This document shows, one piece after another, positions 45,745-59,280 of a stretch of 64,000 nucleotides of DNA; positions within the stretch are counted from its first letter, which is position 1; the number at the start of each line of letters is the position of its first letter. Origin of the DNA: Primula veris (Eukaryota > Streptophyta > Magnoliopsida > Ericales > Primulaceae); assembly GCA_963682055.1 (NCBI GenBank), contig OY821749.1, forward strand, positions 28,217,631 to 28,281,630, in the 5' to 3' direction. A program made the position numbers and the translations under genes. The notes below the pieces were generated by a model. That model had not been told where the DNA came from and made no database searches. It saw only the letters and a program-made list of their open reading frames with translations.

Positions 45745-48700
45745 CATATGATACAATATAATGATATATTGTAATGTTATACGACACCTTTCTATTCAAT
45801 AGATTTGGTCAAATATTTGCACCGGTGCACAATGTCGGAGCACGGATGTCATTGTCATTTGTATGTACACCAATTGTTACCTCTTTTTTCCCCTTACATA
45901 CTTAAATTTAATTCACTTAAAACGATTTTACTCACCTCAACGGATTGGTGATGGTATGTAGACACTTGATCCTACTAAAAAAGACGCAGATTCAAGCTTT
46001 TGTTACCGTAAACGAATGTAAATCGTAGGTGTGCCATTTTAACTCAATTTTTCGTTAGCATCATCCCCTGTTAAAAAACCCATGTTATTCCTTGTATATG
46101 TTAACTTAAATCGAGTAGTTTCCAGTCGCGCGCATCACGCTCCACACTATCTCTTTTCTTTCTGTGTCTCCTTTCATCAACGGAGTCGAAGAAGAATACC
46201 GCATATCATATTCAGCCACTGAGCCAAGATGAAAGCGTTGCATCATGAACAACCTCCATCTAGTCTACCATCAACGTTAATAGCTTATCAACTCATCATA
46301 TGGTTTGGTTTTGATGAGTGTACTGTCAAATAAATTGAGTTTTAACTGGCGTATTATTTGTATTTCATAAGCTAATTTTGTTTAGTGATCATTCGTAACG
46401 AATATATACTTGAAGTTGAACTGTTGAACAAACTGGTTTCAAATGAACATAACGTTCAATGACAGATTTTACGTGCACACTAATGAAAACAGACAGTATA
46501 GAATATGAGCACGGGCGGCTCTAAATGTATTTATAACAACCTCAGATGCGAATATTTTTTTGCGCCCCATTTTTTTTTACCGTCATATCAAAAAGATCAC
46601 ATACCAAAAAATCAAAAACAAAATAGAACCGATAACATAACAAAATATTTATATCTTACAACATATTTTCCAGATCAAACGTCGTCGTTTTGAGCCACAA
46701 AAATCCATGCGCCTCGTTTGGGTCACGCTCTTGAGCCCATCGATTCAATGACATTCATTTTCAATGAGTATAATACACTGATTTTGACAGAATACCAAAT
46801 AGCAATTATGAGCATTACCATGAGAGCGATTTTCTAGCTCCGTTACCGTGCTGGCGCATGATGCTCCAATCAAAGGCACAACGGAGCAGAAGCATGAGAC
46901 AAAATTAAATCTACTAGTATTTGCGATTGCGACTAAAGAAATGGAAGACAAGAAGGAAAAAGACAATTAAAGTGATGAATGCACATAGATCTTAAGACCA
47001 GTAGAATTTTAATTGTCAATAGTCTTTTTGTCGGTGTAACAAACTTTCATTTCCAAAAAAAAAAAAACTTTCATTTGATGTAAACAAGTTTTTGCTCTTC
47101 ACAAAATAGGAAATAACTCTGCAATTAGTCATTGGAATGGAATATTAATTTAATTAGTCTAACCTAAAATAGTTTACTCCAATCAGTGTTTGTAATTATC
47201 AGTGAAATTGTGATTTTCTTGGCTGAGTGGTCCAAAAAGCTTTGATACGTGAATAAAGGACCCTCACTAATTTATGAAAAATTAGGAACCTACTAATTTC
47301 AAATATTTGGACAAAATTTTTAATATTTGAGGAATTATATATACTGTTAACGTCGGTCATTGCCGCATCAATTTAATGAGGGGCCTCTTATTGGTGAGTC
47401 TCTACTATCGATTTTCTAAATGTTTTTCTTTTTCTTTTTGGGTTTCTATTATTATAAAGCATACAAAAATAAAATAAAAAAATCAGTCCAATGCATTCCC
47501 ATTCAGTGATCCAATTATGAGAGGGTGTCGGTTTTTAATTATGTTATTTGGTATTATAATATTTAATTTATGTTAATACAATTTAGAAATTTAGCATGAT
47601 TATTAGTCATTATCTAAAAGAAGGATCGATTAACAATTGGTATATATGTATTGTTGTAGCATTTTCATTGTAAAAGTGAATGATTTGCATTTTTTTTTAA
47701 ACGAATATATACATGCATGTGGCTCGTCCATTTGATATTTTGCTCATAAACAGCATACATGCAGGAGTGTAAAGATTTAGTAACATCCAATGAACTATAG
47801 CAAATATCAAGCAATAAGTGCTAATTAATTATTTTGTTATAAAAGAAAGGACAAGAGAGAAATCTTACAAGTATCAAATTCCAATTATATTTTCAATAAT
47901 GCAATGGACCCTAATGACTTGTAAAATACCCAAAGTTTGGCAAAACTTCAAATCGTTGATAACATTAATAATAAAATATGCCCAACTTTTATTATCGTGT
48001 TACATGGAAAATTGGAAATTATATTTATAGCTGTAAATTAAGCTTTTGCCTAAAAAGAGTGAACAAGATCATCCATTTAGGATTAAGTTGCTTTCATCTT
48101 GATTGCTGTACTTATATAGTTGTACTGTAGTTGTACATATTAAACGTTTTGGTACATTATAGATCTGATCTAAAGCACAAATTGTAAAACAGCTAATGTA
48201 CATAGTTCTAAGATTATATTTACAATATTGCACCTAATTGGGTTTCTTGGTTTCGGGAAAACATATATAAACGATAAAATTATCTTCTCACATTCAAGTT
48301 TATCAAACACGTGGTGTCATATGATATGATTTCGTGATTAATTTAGACAGTGATACTTAAATTGAACAGTTTCTTATAGTGTGGTACCCAAATTGAAAAT
48401 TTTAAAATATGAGTATCAAAATCGTTAACAGCACTAGAATTTGATATACTAAACGTATTTTTCCCCTAATATTATGTTTATGCAAGTCTTTATTAGGAAA
48501 ATGGATTTAATTTAGATTTTTTACGTCGGTCCAAATAAAGTTTTGTGGTACCTGACTATCACCAAATCAAAATGCACCACTAATTCATCATGATATATGT
48601 ATGTTGCTAACATCTATATAATGGTACTCGACTAACGTCACATCACCGGGACAACGGATGAATGGGAAATGTTAAATGGTATAAAAACCATTCAGCCCTA

Positions 48701-50366
48701 ATATTGGATTGTTCCGGTTGATCCATATATGCATGGTCGAAATCAATAATCATTTATATGGGTGTCAAAATTTACACCACCTACTTAATTAAGTGAATTA
48801 AAAAAAAAAACAAGTTGTGTCAAATATCTATTTTAACGTATTTTAGTAAAAATACATAATAAAAAATTAAAAAAATCATAATTTTATGAAGTATGAGGAT
48901 GACGTCGTGTTTATGCATATCAAGGGTTTGTAGAATTTGTGACTTTTAACTTTGCATGGGTTCTTACTTCTTTTCATCATCTGATTTTTTATGTCATCTT
49001 TAAGTAATGACTTTTGAGTGATATATATAAAAAATAATCTAAAAAAAGGCCGCGTTTTATCGATTTAGAAGATGGGGAGCATAAGAACAAATCGCGACAA
49101 CAAGGGTTAGTATATTCATCATACAATACCATAGTTCTAGCCAGCGCAATTATAGTAATAATGAGTTAATTTTTACTTAAGTTCTATTTTCATGAAATAA
49201 AAATTACTCCTACTCCGTATAAATTAGAGTTAAAGCAAAAATACTATATGCTTCTATTTTCGAAAGGATCTGCACTGTGCCACTACCAGAACGTATATTT
49301 TATAGGAATAAAATATTTATAAATTAGAACTCTTGCATTGAAGTAAATAATGCAACGTTGACAAATTTAAAATTAGAAGGTTAACATAAAGATTAACTAG
49401 CGACCGAGTCCACATGATGTGTGGTATAACTCCTAAAATTTACAATTATAAAAATACCATGTGAAAATCTAAAAAGTATTCCGAGCTCTTAAGAATTGAG
49501 AAATTTATTGATGACAATTTTTTTTTAAATCCGTGTTACTGCTATTTGTGGGTGATTTTAATATTTTAAAAAATTATACAATATTTTTGTAATTATTTGT
49601 TTTAAGCTTCGATAAGAGGTGTTCACATACCTAATAGTATGATACTGGAATCTTTGTTATCTATTTTGCAACCGTATTGTGCTAATTTGGTTCTTGCATT
49701 GAGTAATATATATTACGTACTGAGCTTTGGCATTCAAAATTCAAACCATGACTAGATTTTAATTGACATTATAACTTAACTGAGATGGTACATTTCAGAT
49801 GATTATTTTTCAAAATCTACCCAATGCTCCGCTAGATTTAAGCCAAAATGTTCATCAAATCGATAGGTATATATAGTATTATTTTTTTACGAACAAACTT
49901 CATTTTTGAACAAGAACAAAGTTGTTCTTAAAATAACTCTGGCACCAATTCACCTAAAGCTCTGTGAAGATCTTAGGAAAATATACTGCAACGACGATAA
50001 AGTAAATAGCGACTATTCTGCAACGACGAATAAACATGAACCAGATGCTTAGGGAGCTCAACGTGAGTTAGGTTATGAATCCATAATCTTTTACAATTCT
50101 TGATGTTAGTTTTTTTTTCCTTTCCTGAAATGGTAAGATTAGAGAATGACAATTAATTAATTTCTTGCCACTCCCCATGTTGAGGTAGTTCAGAACTGAG
50201 CCTCACAAGATGTATACATATGCTTCAATTTTATTTTATTTTGGTCAATAGATATGCTCCATGTGAATGTAAACGATATGAATAAAAGTTATGGACTAAA
50301 TGTTAAAGAACCATATAAAACTGCAATTATCACAAGGCACACTCTAATTTGTTTTGGTAATACAAT
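45745..50366. other. Intergenic DNA right of the retrotransposon
   Basis: AT-rich DNA without a supportable host gene. It contains one half-copy of the foldback family (about 48290-48472). Many short open frames occur, but none has coding character. Confidence 0.5.
48290..48472. mobile_element. Truncated copy of the foldback family at 56.6-57.2 kb
   Basis: The sequence runs parallel to the right half of the foldback element: CACGTGGTGTCATATGATAT, then TTTCGTGATTAATTT, CTTATAGTGTGGTACC, AAATCGTTAACAG and finally TTTGATATACTAAACGTATT with a TTTCCC end. The left arm is missing, so it is a half-copy or deletion product. Confidence 0.65.
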
Positions 50367-53300
50367 ATGGAGGTAGAAGAGGAAAGCTTGCGAAGAAATG
50401 CTGCCCGAAGAATACGGTATGCTCAGCTATCGGAAGGACAAAAAGATGTTGCGCTCAAGAAAAGAAGAGAGACAAATATGCTGAAGATAAAAAGTCGTGT
50501 TAATAGGTATATATGATGAATAAATACTTATGTGATGGAGAGAAAAAATTGAAAGCTAATTCTTTCATCAACCTTGATGACTTTGCAACTCTCACATATT
50601 ACAAATATGAAGGTTAGCAAATTAGAAGAGATTTTTATGTTCTTCGGTCCTCAAAAGAATATCAAATAGAACAAAAATTGGTTGATCTACGATAGGTGGA
50701 CAAATGAATTATAAATCAAAAAAATAAGGCGATCATTATTGAAGAAACCACCAAAACCAATACTACATGTATAATATATATATACATGCATTTTGATTAC
50801 AAAAATATAGATATATACACATGCATGTTTTTCTTTTTTGGTCCTCAAAATTAAAGATCGGACCCTCCACCTTCCTGCACTAACAAAAATACTTATCTTG
50901 GACGTTTTACACATTTCACATACTGAAATCCAATCAATCTGTTAAACTACAACAGTGTTGTCAATATTTTACTTACGCGTTCTTATATCTGTCATCATAG
51001 ATTCATAGGTACCGGAATTTTAGGGCCGCCGCTTAATACATTGTCTGGGAGCGAAGATCAGACCAGCTACCACAACTCTTTCTATATAGGTGAGTCATCG
51101 ATCAAAATCAATACAAAGTTGAGTGTCCATATGATATATGCATTTACAATGTATTGGTACGAATCCGCAGGATTAAAGTCAAAAGCTCCAAATAAAGATA
51201 CTTATATAAAGACGAACCTCTTCCCACTTGGACGAGGTAAATGACTGAATTCTCATCAATAGATATCCACTTCAGTACATGCAAGAAATACATGTGGGTA
51301 TGTTCAAAGGAGAGTCAGCTTCGGATAGGTTCGGTAAAATTTTATTTGTTTCAACGGTTTATTGGAATTAGAGAGAAAGAAACAATAAGATGTTTGAGAA
51401 TGCAAAGTCGAGTCCCGACAATACTTTTCGTTTGATTGAATTTTTTGTAGTGAATTGTATGAATAGATATGAAAAATTTAATAGTTATTGTCGAGATAGG
51501 TTTTTGACTAAATCTCAAACTTGTTGTAAGCTCGCTTTGATTTTTTCCTTAATCATGTAATTGATTCACTTCCGGACAAATCACCTCTTTTTTTATTATT
51601 AATATAGTTGGTCCGTTTAATTTTTAAAAAAAGAAATACATGTGGGCATAACTGCTATCGTTATACATATTCTTAAACTTTTGATATATTGATTTTTCCC
51701 AATATGCTAAGTAATACCAATGTGTCCAACGAAACATTTACTCTTACCACACCTGTTGTGAAGCAGAGTAAACCGTGCCGGAAACACGCTCCATCCAGGC
51801 TTGCGAAGACACGCCAGCCTTACCATCTAGAACAAGGAAGAGAAGCGAGTGAAATAAAGGAACGTTCATCATATGTAACTCGCTATCAATTTGTATAAAA
51901 AAAACTTTGTACCGCTTGACAGGTTTCCCAGGTTCAATTTCTCACACAGAAATGTAACAACTGTACAGGTTCAAACAAATTAAACCAAGATATTGTAAAA
52001 AATATTTCCGATAACCCACTAATTTCTACCTTCTGTACGACCATGCAAAAAGTGTTGGGCAAACGATTAACCACGAGCCAAATGGTCTGTGCTGCTCAAA
52101 CGGGGAAATAGAGCTACTTTCTAATTTCCTTCCGATGAACTTTACGACTTATATACCTCCCAATCAAAAGAATCTAACGAGTTTAAACCTACATAGGTCC
52201 ATACAACAACACTTTTGCATTTACCTCATTTGGAGTAAAATACGACCAAAACTTGTGCAAAAGAAAGAAGGCATAAAACATTCAAAATTCAATGTCAAAG
52301 TTTATCATTACACTAATGAAATACTTCCAACTGCCGATGACCCTTCCTATTTGCAGTTATATTTCTATGACACAGAACACGAAATAGAGAACAGAACGAA
52401 CAAATCAACCTAATTAATACCTGACATTGTCGATAAACTTATGCGTAACTTAAAACGCAATCCATATGCCAACTTTTTTAGAAGTCTTACAGACATACCA
52501 AATTAGACTAATCAACATATTATTATAAGAACTGATGCGAACTTGGATCAATGAGTTTTCAACTGCCCAAATAGCTGTTATATGGCTTGAAAATGCAGAA
52601 TCTGATGACAGACGTGGTCGAGACATAATGTCATATAACCATTTTGGTTATAAACACAATATATGGCAAGCACTTCTATGGTGCCATGGTGGTTATGATC
52701 CACTTCAGTGCCCATTATTGTTTCCATTTGGGGAAACTAGCTGGCATCAAGGTATAAAGATAGTGAACAGGCGAAATGAACAACTATGTGGAGGTCAATT
52801 GGTAGTTAATCCTCATATGATAAAATCTGCTACTGAACTCATTAACAAAGAAGAGAAAGGTTAGTAAGTTTATACCTTTTCATTTAGAACCTGCTATATA
52901 TGCCTATCGGTTATTCTCCTGTCAGTTTTGTCTGCCGCAAAGAAGAAACAGCGTGATGTGTCCTGTCGTGAGTATTATTGCTACAAGCTATGTACAAATA
53001 ACGCCGGGTGAGAAATCAATCTTACTTAGAGCAGGCCGCCTACTACAACAGTATGCAGTTGACATGTATGTCAAGCTGGAAACGTGTAGGCTAGACTACT
53101 TTAGGCTAAACCAACCCGAAATACGAGGTGAGGTCTACCAAGGAATAGTGGACAGTATTGCGGTAGGAGAAACACGTGCATCAAATGAGGGAAACGAATT
53201 GTATTGCCAGCATCATTTACCGGTGGACCTAGAGACATAAGAAAAAGATGTCCACACAATGACATTAGTTCAACTTCAAAGGTCTGGAAAACCAGATATT

Positions 53301-55345
53301 ATGCTTACTATGACTTGCAATCCGGATTGGCCCCAAATTAAGGCCGAGTTACTTCCTGGGAAGAATCACAAATTAAATAGGCCTGATTTGTCCGCTCGTA
53401 TTATTTAAAGCAAAATTAGAACTCTTGAAAGACGACATGATTAGAACACAAAGACTCGGTACAATAGCTGCCTACACCTTGACTCCCCCATGTTCACTTC
53501 TTACTTGTATTCAAGAAAAATGGGAAACTGCTATCACAATGATTCATATAACAAAATTGTATCTGCTGAACTACCCGATAAAGAAAAATATCCACACTTA
53601 TATGATATGGTTGTCAAACACATGATGCACGGGCCTTGTGGATCTAAAAATTCACAAAATGTATGCATGCAACGTGATGGACATTGTAAAGTCATTACCC
53701 AAAGAAATTTTATTCGACAACTGCTCAAAGAGATGATTCATATCCAATATATAGAAGGCGAAATGTTGGAAAATAAGTTAACGACGTAGGCCAACAAATT
53801 CTATGCAATCGATGGGTGGTACCGTACAATCCCCATCTATTAGCCAAATTCGATTGTCATATAAATGTTGAAGTCTACTCCTCCATTAAAGTTGTTAAAG
53901 TATCTATACAAGTATATAGTGGACATGATCAAATTGTTTTAATACAGCTGCGAACGAGTCGACCAAAATTCTAAATGAAATCGACATTTTCCGGTCTGCA
54001 AGATGGATATCTGCTGCAGAAGCTATGTGTTGATTATAGCTTCACCTTGATTGAAATGCGACCTGCTGTAAAAAGTTTACAGCTACATTTGGATGGTAAA
54101 CAACTCATCACTTTTATAAAATATGATAAGCAGTGAAACATACTTATATTGCACTCTTCTGGCAACCGTAAGGTCTAAAGGCTTAATCGCTCTTGTAACA
54201 GCAACATATCAAGAGTATCTACATCCATTCTACCAGGTAGTAGAACAGCGCATGCAAGATTTAAGATTCCTATCGATATTGACGAGAATACTACATGTAA
54301 TGTTAGCAAGCAAACAGGGCTAGCAAAATTGATAAGAGCTGCCAAGCTGATAATATGGGACGAAACAACAATGGCCCGAAGACAAGTAATTGGAGCTTTT
54401 AATAATATGCTGCAAAGTGCAGGCATAAATGACTGCCCAATATCATTTGGTGGCAAAGTAGTCGTATTTGGAGGTGATTTCTAACAAGTTCTACCAGTAT
54501 TTCCTAAATCTACAAAAGAAGAAGCTATTAACGCAAACCTCATTAAATCAAAATTGCGGCCTACACTTGAAAAACTACGGCTAACAGAAAATAAGCACGC
54601 TAAGTCTGACTCTTCTTTTACCGTTTTCTTACTACGAATTGGCAATGGAGTTGAAAAGCCTATATATGACGATAAAATTGCAATTACAGCATAAATGCTC
54701 ATTCCTTATTTGGACAGTACAGATTCAATGAAACTCTTATCGCAGCATGTATTTCCACGTTTACAGCAATACATAGACGATTCTAGACTGATGAATTATC
54801 ATGCCATATTAACTCCAACAAATGATTATGTAGGTGATATAAATAATTTGCTTATTAATGCTTTTCCTGGTGAGGTTACAATTTATAAAAGTTTGGACAA
54901 GACACTAGATGCAGCTGAACTTGGTCAACATGAAAAGTTTTTGAATTCATTAAACCCAACAGGAATTCCCGCCACATACTTTGGCTAAAACCTAATGTCC
55001 TGTTATGTTACTGAGATACATTGATCCGCCTCAAGGCCTTAGCAATGGAACTCGGCTGATACGTCAAACCTTACACCAAACCTGATAAATGCAGAAAAAG
55101 CAGTTGCCATCAAGGTGAAGAAGTGTTTATCCTCAGCATTCCATTTAAACCGTCTGACAATAACAAATCTCCGATTCCATTTGTAAGAAAGCAATTCCTA
55201 GTTAAATTAAGTTTTGTCATGACAATGCACAAGGACAAACACTAGAAACCATGGGGTTATATCTGCCTCAACCAGTATTCCCTCATGGTCAGCTCTATGT
55301 AGCTCTATCTCGAGCTAGAACATCGAATGCAGTCAAAATGATAAT
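50367..55345 (+). mobile_element. Decayed autonomous Helitron (Rep-helicase remnants)
   Basis: Blocks of Helitron RepHel protein survive in changing frames with stops between them. 50367-50505: a charged N-terminal piece (RRIRYAQLSEGQK). 52070-52413: CCSNGEIELLSNF and LQLYFYDTEHEIENR. 52535-52861: STAQIAVIWLE, then GYDPLQCPLLFPFGETSWHQG. 52950-53400: EKSILLRAGRLLQQYAVDMY, MLTMTCNPDW. 53490-53760: HMMHGPCG. 53815-54115: end of the Rep domain, reaching SLQLHLDGKQLITF. 54123-54690: PIF1-type helicase with LIIWDETTMARRQ and GGKVVVFGGDF before a stop. 54695-54988 and 55000-55345: QQYIDDSRLMNYHAILTPTN and QLYVALSRARTSN. A normal protein has hundreds more residues between the LITF motif and the helicase start, so an internal deletion is present near 54119. 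Rolling-circle transposition is not possible from this copy. I could not fix the 5' TC or 3' CTRR ends. Confidence 0.85.
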
Positions 55346-56648
55346 TAAATCAACACGTGATGATAAATCCGATCATGATTGCACGAGAAATGTGTAAAGG
55401 AGGAAAGTACATCAAAATCAGTTGCTTCTTTGTGGTATTGTACCACTGACTTGACCTTGGTTTTGCAATAAAAGGTGCATCTTATGAAGAAGCAACTTGA
55501 TTTTTATCTAATTTTTTTTTCCAGATTTCAGTGTAAAGGTGGTAGCCTTCTGCGTATTACCCTGCTTCGACAAATCCATATGCAATTTTACTAAGCTTTT
55601 TGGTTTTCAATTGGTTAGCAAGTAAACTTACCCATACATAAACCCCGTGCGCGTAAGTAATAGCGTCCAAATAATTCTGGACAAACTACAAGGTTTTCTT
55701 TGTTAATTAGTGTTAGAAAAGAACTAAGAGTGAGTTCCAGTGAGAACTAATAAAAAGGAACAAAGACGAAGAAATTAAAAATCTTATGTACGTCTGCATT
55801 GTTGTGAACACCAACTCCACCTATTTGTATCACATTATTATCGGCTTATCCTGATGTAATTTCTCCAAGTATATAAGAATACGATTACAAAAAATAAATA
55901 AAGTTGGTCTAGCATAGAATATTTGACCTCTTAGTTGGAACATGCACATTTTCATATGCTTTAGGGATTACCGGCCTGAACCAAAATATGGCATGTTAAT
56001 TAGTGACTGTTATTGTCTCATATGCATGTCAAAAAGATTATTTAAAGCAATTAAATGGTTTTTTGACAGGTGCGATAATGGCTTTGAACTATAATGTTGT
56101 AGCAAAATTAAAAGGACTAGAAATCAATTTATCAATTAAATAATCAGTATATATAGAAGGCTAGAAGCCAAGTAATGAAAATTTTAAATGACAAATCTGT
56201 TTTTGATCGGTACCTTTTTTTTTAATAGCTTTTTTGTTTCCGTTCCTACAAATGTTTTGAATAATGCATGATTTTAGTTATTTTTCCCTTGCTTCGGTAA
56301 AAAGTTCTCAGCCGCAGATAAAAGAACGACGAATCATGATAGTTTCTATCGGAACTTCAGCTCATTATCTGATGATATTTCAAAACGATCCTTAAAAAAT
56401 CACGATGTTATTAGACCGGAACAAGTCTAAGAATAATATGCAGTCGATACTTGACGGGAATATAACAATGTAATGAATTTATTATCCTTACTCCTTATGC
56501 TCCAATAATATACAGTCGATACTCGACCGGTCAATTAACCTTACATTTTTAAAATGTGTTTATTCCTTAACGAATTCACGTGATATTGGGTTTCTTTAGA
56601 ATAAATTTATGAATTTTCATTATTAACAATCAATGTATATATTATATT
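55346..56648. other. DNA between Helitron remnant and foldback element
   Basis: AT-rich sequence that probably includes the degraded 3' end of the Helitron. A GC-rich snippet CCCCGTGCGCG near 55643 is reminiscent of Helitron 3' hairpins, but no complete hairpin with a CTRR end was found. Confidence 0.35.
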
Positions 56649-57160
56649 GGGAAAAAATACATTTATTATATCAAACTATAGTGATGTTAACGATTTCGAT
56701 ACTTACATTTCAAAATTTTCAATTTATATACCACACTATAATAACTTTCCAATTTAGGTACCACCGTCTAAATAAATCACGGAATAATGTCACGTAACAT
56801 TTGACAAACATTAATTTGAGAGACTAATTTGACAATTTTGCACAAAAATACATCATATTAGAAAAAAAATTCCCCCAATTTCACACATAAAAAAAAAGCA
56901 TATAATCCAAATTTTTGTTATGTGTGAAATTGGGGAAAACGTTTTTATATGATAATATATTTTTGTGTAAAATTGTCAAATTAGTCTCTCAAATTAATGC
57001 TTATCAAATGTCACGTGATATAATTTCGTGATTTATTTGATAGTAATACCTAAATTGGAAAGTTATTATAGTGTGATACATAAATTGAGAAATTTGAAAG
57101 ATGGATATCTAAATCGTTAAAAGTAAATAGTTTATTGTAATAAACTTATAAAACCCCATG
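56649..57160. mobile_element. Foldback (long inverted-repeat) element, about 510 bp
   Basis: Nearly the whole unit is one imperfect palindrome. The outer arms share TTTATTA, AACTAT and TTAACGATTT; the next segment shares CACTATAATAACTTTCC and AATTTAGGTA. At the centre, CCCCAATTTCACACATAA (56873-56890) is exactly inverted at 56918-56935, leaving a 27-base loop. It has no coding capacity. A half-copy at 48290-48472 shows it belongs to a family. RNA from either strand would fold into a long hairpin. Confidence 0.8.
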
Positions 57161-57186
57161 TTATATACATACTGTATAATCTTGTG

Positions 57187-57265
57187 TTCAATCTTTTTTC
57201 TTTTTTAAAATCTTGTGTTCAATCTTCATCTCCAACAATCTTGTGTTCAATCTTCATCTCCAACG
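57187..57265. repeat. Short tandem repeat around AATCTTGTGTTCAATCTT
   Basis: Three copies of AATCTTGTGTTCAATCTT, two followed by CATCTCCAAC, lie in a row. Confidence 0.75.
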
Positions 57266-57400
57266 TAGTACAACTTTTTAGTTGCTAGTCTTTCGTATAT
57301 TATTTTTCCCATTCTTTGCACTTTTATTTGCTAGTCTTTCGTATATTAAAATTTATATTTTACGACGACTTTGCATAAAATTTAGTTGCTAGTTTTTTTG

Positions 57401-58180
57401 CATAAATTTCTCTCGATGACTTCTCCCTTAACCCCCACTTTACACGAGTAGTTATAAGATCAAATACTAAATAAAAACAACAGTCCTCTAAAATTGACCA
57501 TCTAATACAAAAGAAAATTCCAAACTTTAATCATGGCTTGATTACAAAATTTAGATTGAACATCATGGTACTTTCTAGTTTACCTTATGAATATGTCCAA
57601 AAACATCAAAAGTACATGAGCCTAATTGGAATTTATCCTTAAATAGTCAAATACTAGTATATAGAAAAATAACATACGCTCGTAACATATTTTACGAAAG
57701 AAAAAAACTTCAGTAGAAATGTTTTATTTTTTTACATAAATTTCTCTCAATGAATTTTCCCTTAACCCCCATTTTACACGAGTAGTTATAGATCAAATAC
57801 CAAATAAAAACAATCATCCTCTAAAATTGACCATCCCATTATAAACAAATCTCATTTTAAACTTTAACCATGGCTTGATTACAAAATTTAGATTAAACAT
57901 AATGGTACTTTCTAGTTACCTTATGAATATGTGCAAAAACACCAAAAGTACATGGGCCTATTTGGAATTTATCCTTAAATAGTCAAATACCAGTATATCG
58001 AAAAAATAACATATGCTAGTAACATATTTTATGAAAGAAAAAAACTTCAGTAGAAAGTTTTAATTTTTTTTTACATAAATATCTCTCGATGACTTTTCCC
58101 TTAACCGACACATTACATGAATAGTTATTGATCAAATACTAATTATAAGCAATAATCCTCTAAAATTCACCATCCATTAG
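57401..58180. repeat. About 335-bp tandem repeat, 2.3 copies
   Basis: Units start CATAAATTTCTCTCGATGAC at 57401, with close variants at 57735 and 58074 (spacing 334 and 339). The first two are complete and include CATGGCTTGATTACAAAATT and TCCTTAAATAGTCAAATAC. The third is partial. No coding potential. Confidence 0.85.
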
Positions 58181-58613
58181 TATTTTAATTTATCACCCAA
58201 TCTAACAATTTTCGTATGCCCGATAACAAAAGATCAACCAAATTTTAGTCGCAAATATCACATTTGAAAATCTATTTTTGACACATATCGAAGAAATTGC
58301 ATTCATGACGTGATGTTAAGACATGGGAGCATTGCAATCTTGTCGTTTTATTTAATACATGTCGTTATGAATGTTGATATAGGAGGATCTAAATTAAAAG
58401 TCATGCACAAAAATCGTAAAAAGCAATACTTAAACCATAATTTCCCCTTATTTAGTCAAATATATAGGAAAAATAATATTTTTTAAAGTATTCTACTAAA
58501 AGTAATAAAATTTCAACCAGGGAATGAGTTAAAGTGAGCATGGGTAGAGAGTAGATCACGCATGACGTATGATTACCCGCCTTTTTAGGCCTATACTTAC
58601 ATGCAACCTCGTA

Positions 58614-58729
58614 TTATATATATTTACTTATTTGTTTTTTTTTATATATATACATACACTAGTTACATACCCTCTCTTTCATTTTTCTCTTCCATTCAAT
58701 AACTTTTTCATCCTCTCAATAATAAAAAG
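58614..58729 (+). promoter_or_regulatory. Core promoter and 5'UTR exon of the SAM synthetase gene (inferred)
   Basis: A TATA-like stretch (ATTATATATATTT near 58612-58624) is followed by a CT-rich segment (CCCTCTCTTTCATTTTTC). The segment ends AAAAAG followed by GTTAGATCTG, a strong donor at 58730. The matching acceptor is the TTAG right before the ATG at 60043. Many plant SAM synthetase genes have an intron in the 5'UTR, which supports this reading, but transcript data are needed to prove it. Confidence 0.5.
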
Positions 58730-58947
58730 GTTAGATCTGAGCAATACCCTCTTAATATTTTTCATTTATTGTTGTTTATTTGTTTGGTTTATCTGTCTTT
58801 TTAATGTTATATGCATTTGTAGGCATGTTTATTTAGTTTGTAGATCAATGTACATCACCATGATTGGTCATGGTTTTGAATAGTATTATAATGGTATTTG
58901 TTTTAGATAATATATAATTGAGTGATTGAGCAATGTGTATTATCATG

Positions 58948-59280
58948 TTTATCATATGTAGTGCATTTGATTGACTGCTCAATTAAGTTATTAATAGGAA
59001 TATAGAAACTTTATTGATAAAATCATACAACAGTAGTTTTGAATTTGATGATAAAAGATGATCATTGTTCTGTGCCGAGCTTTTACAAATAACCAACACA
59101 GAAAATAGTTTGCTAGACTCGGTGTCGGTCTACATGTTTTTCATGTGTAGTGTATTTGATTGATCGCAAAATTAGTCATTACTAGGAATAGAAAACATTT
59201 ATTGATAAAAAAAAACGAGTTTCGATGATAAAAGATGATAACGGTAGTTTTACAATGACCAACAAAGAAAATAGTTTCCC
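58948..59280. repeat. Degenerate tandem duplication, spacing about 189 bp
   Basis: Two diverged copies share TGTAGTG(C/T)ATTTGATTGA, TTTATTGATAAAA, GATGATAAAAGATGAT, ACCAACA and GAAAATAGTTT. The duplication lies inside the inferred 5'UTR intron of the SAM synthetase gene. Confidence 0.6.

Noticed and set aside
46745..46966. Minus-strand frame with an apparent signal peptide and several cysteines
   Set aside because: It begins with TTG, has no ATG in a suitable place and no family resemblance, and sits in repeat-rich intergenic DNA.
53534..54702. Minus-strand frames over the Helitron remnant
   Set aside because: The Helitron Rep and helicase motifs are all on the plus strand; the minus frames are complementary artefacts.
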